From: Tridacna crocea
Taxonomy: Eukaryota; Mollusca; Bivalvia; Cardiida; Cardiidae
Direction: 5' to 3'
Length of the DNA: 64,000 nucleotides
Assembly: GCA_943736015.1 (NCBI GenBank)
Contig: OX031057.1
Location: 38,650,501 to 38,714,500, forward strand
In this document: piece after piece, positions 34,701 through 49,316 of the stretch
Layout of the letters: each line of letters starts with the position of its first letter
Position numbering within the stretch: position 1 is the first letter of the stretch
Program-made: the position numbers and the translations under genes
Notes under the pieces: generated by a model
What the model was told of the DNA's origin: nothing
The model's input: only the letters and a program-made list of their open reading frames with translations
Database searches by the model: none

Positions 34701-36567
34701 GAATGAGAAACTTTTGTATTTGCCATTGCAACACTGGATTGATTATTTCCTACTATTAATTACAACAATGGATTTAGTAATTTATAACCTAGTGATGCAA
34801 CAATTGAATGACTTATTTCTGTGCTTGTTATTGGATCAATAGATATCCTTATCTGACCAGGTAATACAAGTTCTAGACTTGTAAATTCCAAATCTAGTGA
34901 TAGTAATACTGAATTTATCGATCTCTAAGTCACTGCAAAACTAGATTGACTTGTTAAAATCATTGTAACAGTAAACTGACTAATCTCAGGTCATTGAAAC
35001 ACTATTTTTTTGCTCTGTTAGTCATTGCAATCTTGGACAGTTGTAACTAGTGATTGCAACATTCAACTGATAAATGTCTCGCCTAGCCATTGGTACTGAG
35101 ATTGACAAATCTTTGCATTGTCATTTCAGCCCTGGACCGACTTCTCTTTCACCTCGTCATTGCAACAATGGATTAACTTATTTCTGTTCTTGCCATTGCA
35201 TCAATAGATATCCTAACTTGACCAAGTAATGTCACTTATCTATAGACATATAATTCCATATCTAGTGATTGTAAGACTGAATTTACCAGTCTCTTATTTA
35301 GTCACTGAAAAACTGGATAACTCATTAAAACCATTGTAACAGTGAACTGACTGCTTTCAGAAGGTCATTGCAACACTGTACTTTTTGCTTTATTTCTCAT
35401 TGCAATCCTGGACTGTTATAACTAGTCATTGCAACACTGAAGTGATGAATGTCTCGTGGTACTGAGACTGAGAAATTTTTGTGTGGTAATTGCAACCCTA
35501 GACTGACTTCTCTTTGATGTAGTCATTGCAACAAAGGATTGAGAAACTTTATAATTTGTCATTGATACGATCATTTTTCTACTAGTAATTACAATAATGG
35601 GTTTAGAAATTTATAACACAGTAATTGCAACAGTGGATTGACTTATTTCTGTGCTTGTCATTGTATCAATAGATATCTTAACCTGACCAAGTGATATCAG
35701 TTATAGACTTATAAATTCAATATCTAGTATTTGTAATACTGAAATCAACATCTCTTACTCAGCCGTAGAACACCTTGATTACTCGTTAAATGTCTATATA
35801 ACAGTGAATTGACTTCTTTCAGAAGGTCATTGCAACACTGTATGTTTTGCTTTGTTAGTCATTGCAATCCTGGACAGTTATAAGTAGTCATTGCAACATT
35901 CAACTGATGAATGTCTCGCCTAGCCATAGATGCTGAGATTGATAATACTTTGCATAGTCATTGCAAGCCTGGACTAACTTCTCATTGACCTAGTCATTGC
36001 AACAATGCATTGAGAAACTTTTTGTCATAGCATCTCTGGATTGATTTTTTTTCACTACTGATTACACGATAGATTTAGAAATTGATAAACTAGTCATTGA
36101 AACAATGGATTGACTCATTTCTATGCTTGTCATTGCATCAATAGTTATCCTAACCTGACCTAGTAATAATAGTTATAGACTTATAAATTCTAAGTCTAGT
36201 GATTGTAATACTGAATTTAGCAATCTTTTACTTAGTCACTGCAAAATAGATGGACTGATTAAAAGTCATTATAACGGTTAACTGGCTTCTCTCAGAAGGT
36301 CATTGCAACACAGCATTTTTTGCTACACCTAATTGTTCCAACAATGGATTGAGAATTTGTTTGTCATTGCCACACTGGATTATTTTTCTACTGTTAAATA
36401 CAACAATGGATTTAGAAATTTATAACAAAGTCATTACAACAATTGATTGATTTATTTCTGTGCTTGTCATTGCATCAATAGATATTCTAACCTGACCGAG
36501 TAATATCAATTATAGAGTTATGAATTCCATCTCTATTGATTGAAATACTGATTTTACCAATTTCTTA
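31751..36567. repeat. Main minisatellite block (units 4/5)
   Basis: Same internal order as the others. It lacks one A near 35252 and has ACCAGTCTCTTA near 35286 (ACCAATCTCTTA elsewhere). No gene. Confidence 0.92.
32849..33069. mobile_element. piggyBac-like MITE (unit 4)
   Basis: TTAA on the left, ATAA on the right. Hairpin core 32900-32966 with the extended base. Confidence 0.75.
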
Positions 36568-37056
36568 AATGCACCTATCCATGCTTTATTGAAGTTTCTT
36601 CTACCAGTACTTTGCACTATGTCTGTTTCAAACCACTGTCTGCTTTCTCACATAAACAAGTCGAAACGCTGATTGGCAGTAAAGAAACGGGTATCCTGTC
36701 GCACTGAATATATGTCAAAGATCTTAAAGTGAAACAGCTTTAGCTAGGGAGTCAAAGTATCAATCCGAGTCTTAAGTGCGGAATGTTGCTAACAGAGCCT
36801 GTGGATTTTTAGAGATAATGATAACAGAGAGAGAGTAAAGAGAGGCAGAGAGTGTGTGAGGGAGTGAGTTTGAGAAAGCTTTGATTTTGACATTTTTACT
36901 TTATAGTGGAAAGGTTGTATTGTGGATGAAAAAATAGTTTGTAAGGCTAATGACGGAAAAGGGAAATATCTATACCGTGATAGATTTGAATAGACACGTG
37001 TTGAAAATGTTAGAGGGAAAATATTATAACAGCCACACGCTTCTTTTCCACATAAC
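36568..37056 (-). repeat. SINE-like element copy a (unit 5)
   Basis: Same states as unit 4. Confidence 0.55.
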
Positions 37057-37515
37057 AAATGTCAATGCACTGAATATCTATAACTATAACTCTAACAAGT
37101 GTTACCTGCACTGAAGGAAGGATCCAGTTAGTCTTAAATTATCTTTGATGTTCATTGAACAACGGTAATTTGCTTTGTCGAGATCTTCACAACGCAAATT
37201 GTCTAGTCAGCTTGAGAATTATATTATTCTATTCAGTAATTTAGATGACTTGTTCTGGACAACCACACTTATTTGTTGACATAAAGCAATAATGGAATTT
37301 AAGAAAGTAGATAAATATCAGATATCCATATTGTTAGAATAGAGATGGTGATTTAAAGGGCTGGCTGTAAGGGGAGGTGGAGGCCAGGGAAAATTAATCA
37401 GACTGGTAAAATGTTGGTTGATAGGTAATGGTTGTAGTGTTGATACCGGATTTATTAGTAGAGATCGTTGTGTTTGTTTTCTTGGTGTTTTATGGCCTAA
37501 TTGGTCAATACTGTC

Positions 37516-38028
37516 AATGCACCTACCCATGCTTTATTGAAGTTTATTTTTACCAGTACTTTACAGATTGTCTGTTTTAAACCACTGTTTGCTTTCCCTC
37601 ATTAATAAATCAAAATGCCGATTGGCAGTAAAGAAAAATGTATCTTGTCGCAATGAACATATAAAAAGGTCTTGACGAAGAGCTTTGGAACAGCTTCTGA
37701 TAGGGAGTCGAACCAGCAACCCGAGAGTTTTATGCCTGGAATGTTAAGGAGCCTCTTGATTTAAGGAGATACATGTATGAAGACCGAGAGACTGTGACAG
37801 GCAGAGAGTATATTATGAGGGATTGGGTTTGAGAGAGCTTTTGATTTTGACACGTTTACCTTATAGTGAAAGGTTGTATTGTGGATAAAAAATAGTGAAT
37901 TACTAAGGCCAATGACAGAAAAGCAAAATATCTATAAAGTGCTAGGGTTTAATATTCATGTTTTAAAAATGTTTAAATGGTAAATATCGGAACTGATATA
38001 AAAGAAACTCTGTTCTTTTTCACATAAC
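37516..38028 (-). repeat. SINE-like element copy b, B box at 37704-37714 (unit 5)
   Basis: B box intact. Matches unit 4. Confidence 0.6.
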
Positions 38029-38265
38029 CATCGTTGAAACAAGGAACAGCAATGAGAGACCAGAATCGCAGTTAATTTCATCAAATATGGGAAAATAATC
38101 TTCCATGTTAGCACTGGCGATCCCCTCTCTCTCTAGACTTGTAGATAAGCGACTGAGCTAATAGATTAGTCTTTTACGATTTATTGATTGAGTGGTTAGT
38201 TGACTGTATGTGTTTAACAGCGTTTTCAACAATATTCGAGTTATATTAGGGCGGCCTGTACATGT

Positions 38266-38489
38266 ACCCATGTTTTCCTGGAGTTCAGTAACCATTACTT
38301 CACACAATATTCTTCCCAAGCCACTAACTGTTTTTTCAACTCCACATAACTCTTGTCAGATCCGCTTTTCAGATGTTGGAGAAGAAGTAATCCTGTCGCA
38401 ATGTGTATTATCAAATCCCAGAAAAGCATGGCTGAGCCGAGGATCTAAACCAGCTAACCCGTGTCTAAAGTTGTGTTCGCTACGGACCC
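38266..38489 (-). repeat. SINE-like element copy c (unit 5)
   Basis: Matches unit 4, including AATATTCGAG just upstream. Confidence 0.5.
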
Positions 38490-38683
38490 GATTGCTATTC
38501 AAATATCTGTCGAGTTTAACGTCAATAGAGTGTTGATTGGAAATGCTGTGATAGTTCTTACGATTAATAAAAGATAGGGAACCGATTTCAATCGCAAAAT
38601 ACCTATGTCTTCAAAACGTTTGAAATACTTTCAGTCCAAGATAGTAGGTGTTTGGTCAGTGCCATAATTCATATTTTCGTTTA

Positions 38684-39916
38684 CCTAGCTGTCAGTAAGT
38701 ACCATCAATCCGATGTACCCCTAGCCCCTGAGAGGAGTCAACAAACGCTTGAGATTTAGCCAAGTCCTTTTTTCCTTCAGCTGATTGTCCTGAGCTCTCA
38801 GTCCATGACACCAGCCATTCCCCCCTGGTTAATAAACCACATGTTTTCCTCTCTACATAAGATGCTACCTTGATTGGTCAAGTGTAAGTGGATGCCCAGA
38901 TTCTGGAATTTACCTTAACTGAATGTCGTTAGCTCTTACCCTCAGTCTGTTCGATGAAGCTTAGCCTATGAGATGTACCTCCTATCCGAGAAAGGTTTCT
39001 TCGTTTCTTTTGATTAATATGTATGCCTTTAAAATGGAACCCTTTCAGGCACTGAAACTGTATCTACATGAATGTGATCGACCGGCATTCCTGAGCATGT
39101 ATTCCCAGTCCGTGCTGTCATATATCCGTAGTCTTTAACTCGCACTTCAAACCATCGCACCGAGTTCTTGAGATTGTATCATCTGTTCGTGGAATGTTCC
39201 CTCAGTGTTTTTCATTTCCTCTTAGACTTGAAACTCGTGCCTATAGTCCATTTGATGTTCCCCAGGCACTACACCACTGAACTGACTCGAATGCTTGCAT
39301 TTGCCCTGTTTGCTGATAGCCTCAGCCCCTGAGAAACGTATCCTAAATCTGTGAGATGTACCCTTAGCGAGTAACTGTGCCCTGAGACCCGACAACTGTA
39401 TGGTAAGGCTGTACCACATGTCCGTCTGATGTACTCAAGGTTTGTAAGACGTGCACTTTGTCCATAGGTTATTCTCACATAACATGTCACGTATTGTAAG
39501 GTATTGAGATCCTTCTATAGTCATTGAGATGTATTCTCGGGCCATGAAACCGTGATTTTACTTCGAGCCTGTCATCTTTCACCATAACTTGTGGGATGTT
39601 CCCATTTTCCTTTCTCCACACTCTTAGACTTTGACTTTGCAGAAACCCTAAAACTGTGTCTCTGTCCTTATGTCAACCTTACGTCATGTGCCTCTATCCA
39701 AGATCAAAATTTTCTCCAAGTTCAAATGATGTAACCTCTCTATTTTACATCTGTGCCTAAACTTTGGATTTACCTTCAGCCGATTAGCTTGTGCATTAGG
39801 TCTGTGCAATCTTTCCCCAATTTGTGAACTGTTTCTGCAATCCTAGGGCTCTTGGCCTCAGTCTATGGAATTGAGATATTAGTCGATGTGGGATGCCATT
39901 GAAACCCTTGTGCTAT
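38684..39916. repeat. Degenerate array of about 20 bp motifs (unit 5)
   Basis: Units 4-7 type with the extra T near 38772 shared only with unit 4. Confidence 0.55.
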
Positions 39917-39994
39917 TTCCTTACTGTCGTTTTCCAACGTTTAAAAGGTGCCCTTTCTATTCTTTGACAATAAGTTTAATCCCAAAACCGTTTG

Positions 39995-40307
39995 TCCCCT
40001 CTCTCTTTTACTCTTATCGCTCTTGCTCTCTTCCTTACTTTGACATTGTATGTCGTTCTGGCTATCCCTCTTTCTGGGCTGTCTCTTTCTCTCTTCTCTT
40101 CCATCCTTCTATATCTCAGTCATTCTCTTACTCTTTCCTTTCGCTATCTCTCACTATCTCTATTTCTAATGTTTTCTTTTTCTCTGCCTGTTTCTCTATT
40201 TCTGTCTAACTCATTTCTTCTGTTCTCCAGACTCCATTTTTCTTTCAATCTCAATCCCTCCCTCCTTCCTCTCTACACCTGTCTCTCTACTTTTGCCTGT
40301 CTCTCTG

Positions 40308-40342
<35 letters not shown>

Positions 40343-40594
40343 CTGTCTGCATCTGCCTCTCTGTGGCTCAATCTTCGTCTCTCTGCCTCTCTCTGGCTCT
40401 GTATCTCTGCCTATCTTATGCTCTATTTCAATTCCTCTTTTAGGCTCTATCTGTCAGACTCTCTTTTTCTCTATCCTGTTCTCTTTCTCTTTCGCTCTGT
40501 TCTCTTTCTCTTTCGCTCTCATTCTCTCTCTGTGTCTCTCACTCATTCTCTCTGTCTCTGTCTGTCTGTCTCTCTCTCTCTCCCTCACTCTCTC
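39995..40594 (+). repeat. Polypyrimidine tract with (CT)14 core (unit 5)
   Basis: Uninterrupted CT at 40311-40338. Confidence 0.9.
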
Positions 40595-40717
40595 ATTAAC
40601 CACATATCATAGCTTACCTCTTCTTATAAGTTTTTTCAAGTTCACAGATCGCAGTTTTCTCCTTTACCCCACAAACTGCATTCTCTATTTCAGATTTATC
40701 CTCCTTCAGTCCTTTTT

Positions 40718-43700
40718 ACCCTCTGCCTCTTGCAACACTTGGTATACTAAATTCTTACAAAATTGTTTCTACACTTGATCTACTTAACTGTGAGAGTATC
40801 ATTGAGACACTTGATTTCTCATCTTAAACTTCGTTCGGATCACTGGATTTTCTTTATCACCTGGGAAATGTAACAACATAGTGATAATTAATTTATTAGG
40901 TCTTCGGAACAGTGAATTGACTTTTTTTCTCGCCGGGTAATTTGAACACTGTATTAATAATATTCTTACCAAGTCATTGCAACCAGGAACCAACCTTTTA
41001 TGTAATCATTGCAACAATGGATTGAGAAGTCATTGTAACAGTGAATTAATTCATCTGTCACAGAGTCATTGCAACAATGGACTATTTCTTTTGTCATTAC
41101 TACACTGGACTGATTATTTTTCTGCTAGTAATTACAACAATGGGTTTAGAAATTTATAACCTAGTCATTGCAACATTGGATTGACTTATTTCTGTCCTTA
41201 TCATTGCATCAATAGTTATCCTAACCTGACCAAGTAATATCAGTTATTGACTTATAAATTCCATATGTAGTGATTGTAATAGTGAATTTACCAAACTCTT
41301 ACTTAGCTCCTGAAAGACTGGATTACTTGTTAAAAGTCATTATATGAGTGAATTGACATCGCTCTGAAGGTCATTGCAAGACTATTTTTTGCTTTGTTAG
41401 TTGTTGCAAATTTTGGACAGTTATAACTAGTTGTTCTAACATTCAACCGATGAATGTCTTGCCTAGCCATTAGTACTGAGATTGACCAATCTTTGCATAA
41501 TCATTGTAACCTTAAACTGACTTCTCTTTAACCTAGTCATTGTAACAATGGACTGAGAAACTTTTTAATTTGTCATTGCTACACTGGATTGATTTTTTTT
41601 CTACTAGTAATGACTGTAATGGATTTAGAAATTGATAACCTAGTCATTGCAACAATGGATTGACTTATTTCTGTGCTTGTCATTGAATCGGTAGATATCC
41701 TTACTTGACTAAGTTATATCAGTAACAGACTTTTAAATTCCATGTCTAGTGATTGTAATACTGAGTTGACCAATCTCTTCATTAGTCACTGCAAAACCAG
41801 ATTGACACTGGTTAACCCATTACTACACAATCCCTACTTTTGAGGCCCCTGAGAAAGAAGGGTTTAGAAAACATTGTGGGAAAAAGAGAAAATGCTGGTA
41901 ACCAGCATTTCCTCCTTTTCCCACAACGTTTTCTATCCTTCACAAAACAAATTTCAAATTTTCAGTCACTTTTATTGTGTCATCTGCAAATGTTTTTGAT
42001 TTGGACAAACCTAAAATTTTGTCATTTGGTAATGAGATAAAATCATTGTAACAGTGAATTGACTTCTCTCAGAAGGTCATTGCAACAGTGTATGTTTTGC
42101 TTTGTTAGTCATTGCAATCCTGGACAGTTATAGTCATTGTAATATTCACCTGATGAATGTCTCGCCTAGCCATTGGTACTGAGATTGACAAATCTTTTGC
42201 ATAGTCATTGCAACCCTGACCCGACTTCTCTTTCACTTAGTCATTGCAAGAATTGCTTGAGATTTTTTTTTTATCATAAATGGATATATTGATGTCACCT
42301 TGTCATTGCTACAATGGATTGATAATTCTATGACTTTGTCATTGGAACAATTGATTGACTATCCTCTCGCCTAGACTTTGTAACACTGGATTATACTAAA
42401 TTCTTATAAAATTGCTTCGACAGTTGATCTAAACTGTGATAGTGATTCAGACACTGGATTTCTCATCTTAATCTTGGAGTTCGGATCAATGGATCTTTTC
42501 TATCACCTTGGTAAATGTAACAATGGAGTGATAATTAATTTATAAAGATTTTGCAACAGTGAATTGACCTTTTTTTCTCACCAGATAATTGGAACACTGC
42601 ATTAATAATATTCTTACCAAGTCCATGCAACCCTGAACTAACAGTTTACGTATGCATTGCAACAATGGTTTGAAAAATCATTGTAACTTAAACAGTGAAT
42701 TATTTTATCTGTAACAAAGTCATTGCAACAATGGATTAATTTTGTTTTATTTGTCACTGCTACACTGCATTGATTCTCTTTCTACTTGTAATTACAACAA
42801 TGGATTTAAAAATTTATAACCAAGTCAATGCTAAAATGGATTGACTCATTTCTGTTCTTGTCATTGCATCAATAGATATCCTATCCTGATCAAGTAATAT
42901 CACTTCTAGATATATCAATTCCATACCTAGTGATTGTAACAATGAATTTACCAATCTCTTACTCAGTCACTGCAAAACTAGATTGACTTGTTAAAATCAT
43001 TGCAATAGTGAAGTAACTTGTCTCAGAAGGTCATTGCAACTCTGCATTTTTTGCTTTGTTAGTCATTGCAGTCCTGGAGAGTTATAATTGGTCATTGCAA
43101 CATTCAACTGATGAATGTTGCTTCTAGTCATTGGCACTGAGATTGACAAATCTTTGTGTAGTCATTGCAAGCCTGGACTGACTTCTCTTTTACCTAGTCA
43201 TTGCAACAATGGATTGAGAAACACTTTATCATTGCTGCGCTGGATTGATTATTTTTCTACCAGTGATTACAAAAAATGGACTTAGAAATCTATAACCTAG
43301 TCATTGCAACAATTGATTGTCATTGCATCAATAGATATCCTAACCTGACCAAGTAATACCAGTTTTAGACTTATAAAGTCCATATCTAGTGATTGTAAGA
43401 CTGAATTTACCAATCTGTTACTCAGCCGGTGAAAAACTGGATTATTCGTTAAGTCATCATAACAGTGAATTGACTTCTCTCTGATGGTCATTGCAACACT
43501 GTATTTTTGCTTTGTTCATCATTGCAATTCTGGACAGTCATAACTAGTCATTGCAACATTGAACTGGTGAATGTTTCGCCTAGCCTTTGGTAATTCGATT
43601 TACAAATCTTTGCATAGTAGTTGCAACCCTATACCGACTTCTCTCTCACCTAGTCATTGCAACAATAGAATGAGAAACTTTTGTATTTGCCATTGCAACA

Positions 43701-45536
43701 CTGGATTGATTATTTCCTACTATTAATTACAACAATGGATTTAGTAATTTATAACCTAGTGATGCAACAATTGAATGACTTATTTCTGTGCTTGTTATTG
43801 GATCAATAGATATCCTTATCTGACCAGGTAATACAAGTTCTAGACTTGTAAATTCCAAATCTAGTGATAGTAATACTGAATTTATCGATCTCTAAGTCAC
43901 TGCAAAACTATATTGACTTGTTAAAATCATTGTAACAGTAAACTGACTAATCTCAGGTCATTGAAACACTATTTTTTTGCTCTGTTAGTCATTGCAATCT
44001 TGGACAGTTGTAACTAGTGATTGCAACATTCAACTGATAAATGTCTCGCCTAGCCATTGGTACTGAGATTGACAAATCTTTGCATTGTCATTTCAGCCCT
44101 GGACCGACTTCTCTTTCACCTAGTCATTGCAACAATGGATTAACTTATTTCTGTTCTTGCCATTGCATCAATAGATATCCTAACTTGACCAAGTAATGTC
44201 ACTTATCTATAGACATATAAATTCCATATCTAGTGATTGTAAGACTGAATTTACCAATCTCTTATTTAGTCACTGAAAAACTGGATAACTCATTAAAACC
44301 ATTGTAACAGTGAACTGACTGCTTTCAGAAGGTCATTGCAACACTGTACTTTTTGCTTTATTTCTCATTGCAATCCTGGACTGTTATAACTAGTCATTGC
44401 AACACTGAAGTGATGAATGTCTCGTGGTACTGAGACTGAGAAATTTTTGTGTGGTAATTGCAACCCTAGACTGACTTCTCTTTGATGTAGTCATTGCAAC
44501 AAAGGATTGAGAAACTTTATAATTTGTCATTGATACGATCATTGTTCTACTAGTAATTACAATAATGGGTTTAGAAATTTATAACACAGTAATTGCAACA
44601 GTGGATTGACTTATTTCTGTGCTTGTCATTGTATCAATAGATATCTTAACCTGACCAAGTGATATCAGTTATAGATTTATAAATTCAATATCTAGTATTT
44701 GTAATACTGAAATCAACATCTCTTACTCAGCCGTAGAACACCTTGATTACTCGTTAAATGTCTATATAACAGTGAATTGACTTCTTTCAGAAGGTCATTG
44801 CAACACTGTATGTTTTGCTTTGTTAGTCATTGCAATCCTGGACAGTTATAAGTAGTCATTGCAACATTCAACTGATGAATGTCTCGCCTAGCCATAGATG
44901 CTGAGATTGATAATACTTTGCATAGTCATTGCAAGCCTGGACTAACTTCTCATTGACCTAGTCATTGCAACAATGCATTGAGAAACTTTTTGTCATAGCA
45001 TCTCTGGATTGATTTTTTTTTCACTACTGATTACACGATAGATTTAGAAATTGATAAACTAGTCATTGAAACAATGGATTGACTCATTTCTATGCTTGTC
45101 ATTGCATCAATAGTTATCCTAACCTGACCTAGTAATAATAGTTATAGACTTATAAATTCTAAGTCTAGTGATTGTAATACTGAATTTAGCAATCTTTTAC
45201 TTAGTCACTGCAAAATAGATGGACTGATTAAAAGTCATTATAACGGTTAACTGGCTTCTCTCAGAAGGTCATTGCAACACAGCATTTTTTGCTACACCTA
45301 ATTGTTCCAACAATGGATTGAGAATTTGTTTGTCATTGCCACACTGGATTATTTTTCTACTGTTAAATACAACAATGGATTTAGAAATTTATAACAAAGT
45401 CATTACAACAATTGATTGATTTATTTCTGTGCTTGTCATTGCATCAATAGATATTCTAACCTGACCGAGTAATATCAATTATAGAGTTATGAATTCCATC
45501 TCTATTGATTGAAATACTGATTTTACCAATTTCTTA
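40718..45536. repeat. Main minisatellite block (units 5/6)
   Basis: Has CTATATTGACTTG near 43908, shared with units 1 and 6 against CTAGATTGACTTG in units 2, 3, 4 and 7. Also has ATAGATTTATAAA near 44673 (ATAGACTTATAAA elsewhere) and the extra T near 45015. No gene. Confidence 0.92.
41816..42036. mobile_element. piggyBac-like MITE (unit 5)
   Basis: Hairpin core 41867-41933 with the extended base. No private change noticed. Confidence 0.75.
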
Positions 45537-46025
45537 AATGCACCTATCCATGCTTTATTGAAGTTTCTTCTACCAGTACTTTGCACTATGTCTGTTTCAA
45601 ACCACTGTCTGCTTTCCCACATAAACAAGTCGAAACGCTGATTGGCAGTAAAGAAACGGGTATCCTGTCGCACTGAATATATGTCAAAGATCTTAAAGTG
45701 AAACAGCTTTAGCTAGGGAGTCAAAGTATCAATCCGAGTCTTAAGTGCGGAATGTTGCTAACAGAGCCTGTGGATTTTTAGAGATAATGATAACAGAGAG
45801 ACAGTAAAGAGAGGCAGAGAGTGTGTGAGGGAGTGAGTTTGAGAAAGCTTTGATTTTGACATTTTTACTTTATAGTGGAAAGGTTGTATTGTGGATGAAA
45901 AAATAGTTTGTAAGGCTAATGACGGAAAAGGGAAATATCTATACCGTGATAGATTTGAATAGACACGTGTTGAAAATGTTAGAGGGAAAATATTATAACA
46001 GCCACACGCTTCTTTTCCACATAAC
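45537..46025 (-). repeat. SINE-like element copy a (unit 6)
   Basis: Has the CTTTCCCACATAAAC and GAGACAGTAAAG pair, like units 2 and 8, although its right-hand neighbours in the same unit are 4-7 type. Confidence 0.55.
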
Positions 46026-46484
46026 AAATGTCAATGCACTGAATATCTATAACTATAACTCTAACAAGTGTTACCTGCACTGAAGGAAGGATCCAGTTAG
46101 TCTTAAATTATCTTTGATGTTCATTGAACAACGGTAATTTGCTTTGTCGAGATCTTCACAACGCAAATTGTCTAGTCAGCTTGAGAATTATATTATTCTA
46201 TTCAGTAATTTAGATGACTTGTTCTGGACAACCACACTTATTTGTTGACATAAAGCAATAATGGAATTTAAGAAAGTAGATAAATATCAGATATCCATAT
46301 TGTTAGAATAGAGATGGTGATTTAAAGGGCTGGCTGTAAGGGGAGGTGGAGGCCAGGGAAAATTAATCAGACTGGTAAAATGTTGGTTGATAGGTAATGG
46401 TTGTAGTGTTGATACCGGATTTATTAGTAGAGATCGTTGTGTTTGTTTTCTTGGTGTTTTATGGCCTAATTGGTCAATACTGTC

Positions 46485-46997
46485 AATGCACCTACCCATG
46501 CTTTATTGAAGTTTATTTTTACCAGTACTTTACAGATTGTCTGTTTTAAACCACTGTTTGCTTTCCCTCATTAATAAATCAAAATGCCGATTGGCAGTAA
46601 AGAAAAATGTATCTTGTCGCAATGAACATATAAAAAGGTCTTGACGAAGAGCTTTGGAACAGCTTCTGATAGGGAGTCGAACCAGCAACCCGAGAGTTTT
46701 ATGCCTGGAATGTTAAGGAGCCTCTTGATTTAAGGAGATACATGTATGAAGACCGAGAGACTGTGACAGGCAGAGAGTATATTATGAGGGATTGGGTTTG
46801 AGAGAGCTTTTGATTTTGACACGTTTACCTTATAGTGAAAGGTTGTATTGTGGATAAAAAATAGTGAATTACTAAGGCCAATGACAGAAAAGCAAAATAT
46901 CTATAAAGTGCTAGGGTTTAATATTCATGTTTTAAAAATGTTTAAATGGTAAATATCGGAACTGATATAAAAGAAACTCTGTTCTTTTTCACATAAC
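46485..46997 (-). repeat. SINE-like element copy b, B box at 46673-46683 (unit 6)
   Basis: B box intact. GTGCTAGGG state. Confidence 0.6.
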
Positions 46998-47234
46998 CAT
47001 CGTTGAAACAAGGAACAGCAATGAGAGACCAGAATCGCAGTTAATTTCATCAAATATGGGAAAATAATCTTCCATGTTAGCACTGGCGATCCCCTCTCTC
47101 TCTAGACTTGTAGATAAGCGACTGAGCTAATAGATTAGTCTTTTACGATTTATTGATTGAGTGGTTAGTTGACTGTATGTGTTTAACAGCGTTTTCAACA
47201 ATATTTGAGTTATATTAGGGCGGCCTGTACATGT

Positions 47235-47458
47235 ACCCATGTTTTCCTGGAGTTCAGTAACCATTACTTCACACAATATTCTTCCCAAGCCACTAACTGT
47301 TTTTTCAACTCCACATAACTCTTGTCAGATCCGCTTTTCAGATGTTGGAGAAGAAGTAATCCTGTCGCAATGTGTATTATCAAATCCCAGAAAAGCATGG
47401 CTGAGCCGAGGATCTAAACCAGCTAACCCGTGTCTAAAGTTGTGTTCGCTACGGACCC
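47235..47458 (-). repeat. SINE-like element copy c (unit 6)
   Basis: CCATTACTTC and TCAGATCCGC, but AATATTTGAG upstream, unlike units 4 and 5. Confidence 0.5.
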
Positions 47459-47652
47459 GATTGCTATTCAAATATCTGTCGAGTTTAACGTCAATAGAGT
47501 GTTGATTGGAAATGCTGTGATAGTTCTTACGATTAATAAAAGATAGGGAACCGATTTCAATCGCAAAATACCTATGTCTTCAAAACGTTTGAAATACTTT
47601 CAGTCCAAGATAGTAGGTGTTTGGTCAGTGCCATAATTCATATTTTCGTTTA

Positions 47653-48884
47653 CCTAGCTGTCAGTAAGTACCATCAATCCGATGTACCCCTAGCCCCTGA
47701 GAGGAGTCAACAAACGCTTGAGATTTAGCCAAGTCCTTTTTCCTTCAGCTGATTGTCCTGAGCTCTCAGTCCATGACACCAGCCATTCCCCCCTGGTTAA
47801 TAAACCACATGTTTTCCTCTCTACATAAGATGCTACCTTGATTGGTCAAGTGTAAGTGGATGCCCAGATTCTGGAATTTACCTTAACTGAATGTCGTTAG
47901 CTCTTACCCTCAGTCTGTTCGATGAAGCTTAGCCTATGAGATGTACCTCCTATCCGAGAAAGGTTTCTTCGTTTCTTTTGATTAATATGTATGCCTATAA
48001 AATGGAACCCTTTCAGGCACTGAAACTGTATCTACATGAATGTGATCGACCGGCATTCCTGAGCATGTATTCCCAGTCCGTGCTGTCATATATCCGTAGT
48101 CTTTAACTCGCACTTCAAACCATCGCACCGAGTTCTTGAGATTGTATCATCTGTTCGTGGAATGTTCCCTCAGTGTTTTTCATTTCCTCTTAGACTTGAA
48201 ACTCGTGCCTATAGTCCATTTGATGTTCCCCAGGCACTACACCACTGAACTGACTCGAATGCTTGCATTTGCCCTGTTTGCTGATAGCCTCAGCCCCTGA
48301 GAAACGTATCCTAAATCTGTGAGATGTACCCTTAGCGAGTAACTGTGCCCTGAGACCCGACAACTGTATGGTAAGGCTGTACCACATGTCCGTCTGATGT
48401 ACTCAAGGTTTGTAAGACGTGCACTTTGTCCATAGGTTATTCTCACATAACATGTCACGTATTGTAAGGTATTGAGATCCTTCTATAGTCATTGAGATGT
48501 ATTCTCGGGCCATGAAACCGTGATTTTACTTCGAGCCTGTCATCTTTCACCATAACTTGTGGGATGTTCCCATTTTCCTTTCTCCACACTCTTAGACTTT
48601 GACTTTGCAGAAACCCTAAAACTGTGTCTCTGTCCTTATGTCAACCTTACGTCATGTGCCTCTATCCAAGATCAAAATTTTCTGTAAGTTCAAATGATGT
48701 AACCTCTCTATTTTACATCTGTGCCTAAACTTTGGATTTACCTTCAGCCGATTAGCTTGTGCATTAGGTCTGTGCAATCTTTCCCCAATTTGTGAACTGT
48801 TTCTGCAATCCTAGGGCTCTTGGCCTCAGTCTATGGAATTGAGATATTAGTCGATGTGGGATGCCATTGAAACCCTTGTGCTAT
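47653..48884. repeat. Degenerate array of about 20 bp motifs (unit 6)
   Basis: Units 4-7 type with private changes near 47995 and 48683. Confidence 0.55.
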
Positions 48885-48962
48885 TTCCTTACTGTCGTTT
48901 TCCAACGTTTAAAAGGTGCCCTTTCTATTCTTTGACAATAAGTTTAATCCCAAAACCGTTTG

Positions 48963-49275
48963 TCCCCTCTCTCTTTTACTCTTATCGCTCTTGCTCTCTT
49001 CCTTACTTTGACATTGTATGTCGTTCTGGCTATCCCTCTTTCTGGGCTGTCTCTTTCTCTCTTCTCTTCCATCCTTCTATATCTCAGTCATTCTCTTACT
49101 CTTTCCTTTCGCTATCTCTCACTATCTCTATTTCTAATGTTTTCTTTTTCTCTGCCTGTTTCTCTATTTCTGTCTAACTCATTTCTTCTGTTCTCCAGAC
49201 TCCATTTTTCTTTCAATCTCAATCCCTCCCTCCTTCCTCTCTACACCTGTCTCTCTACTTTTGCATGTCTCTCTG

Positions 49276-49316
<41 letters not shown>

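Larger units (their letters stand above)
26907..35873. repeat. Macrosatellite unit 4 (8967 bp)
   Basis: It forms a close pair with unit 5. Both have one extra T in a T run near 29805 and AATATTCGAG near 29266 (AATATTTGAG elsewhere). It is the first unit with the 4-7 left-half variants: CCATTACTTC, TCAGATCCGC, an added TC dinucleotide near 30693, and TTCGAGCC near 30596. It lost one A near 35252. Near the right end it still groups with units 2 and 3. Confidence 0.97.
35874..44841. repeat. Macrosatellite unit 5 (8968 bp)
   Basis: Its left half is nearly indistinguishable from unit 4, including (CT)14 and the extra T. Near its right end it switches to CACCTAGTCATTG and ATCATTGTTCTAC, the states of units 1, 6 and 7. 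It therefore looks like a junction between two repeat lineages. Confidence 0.97.
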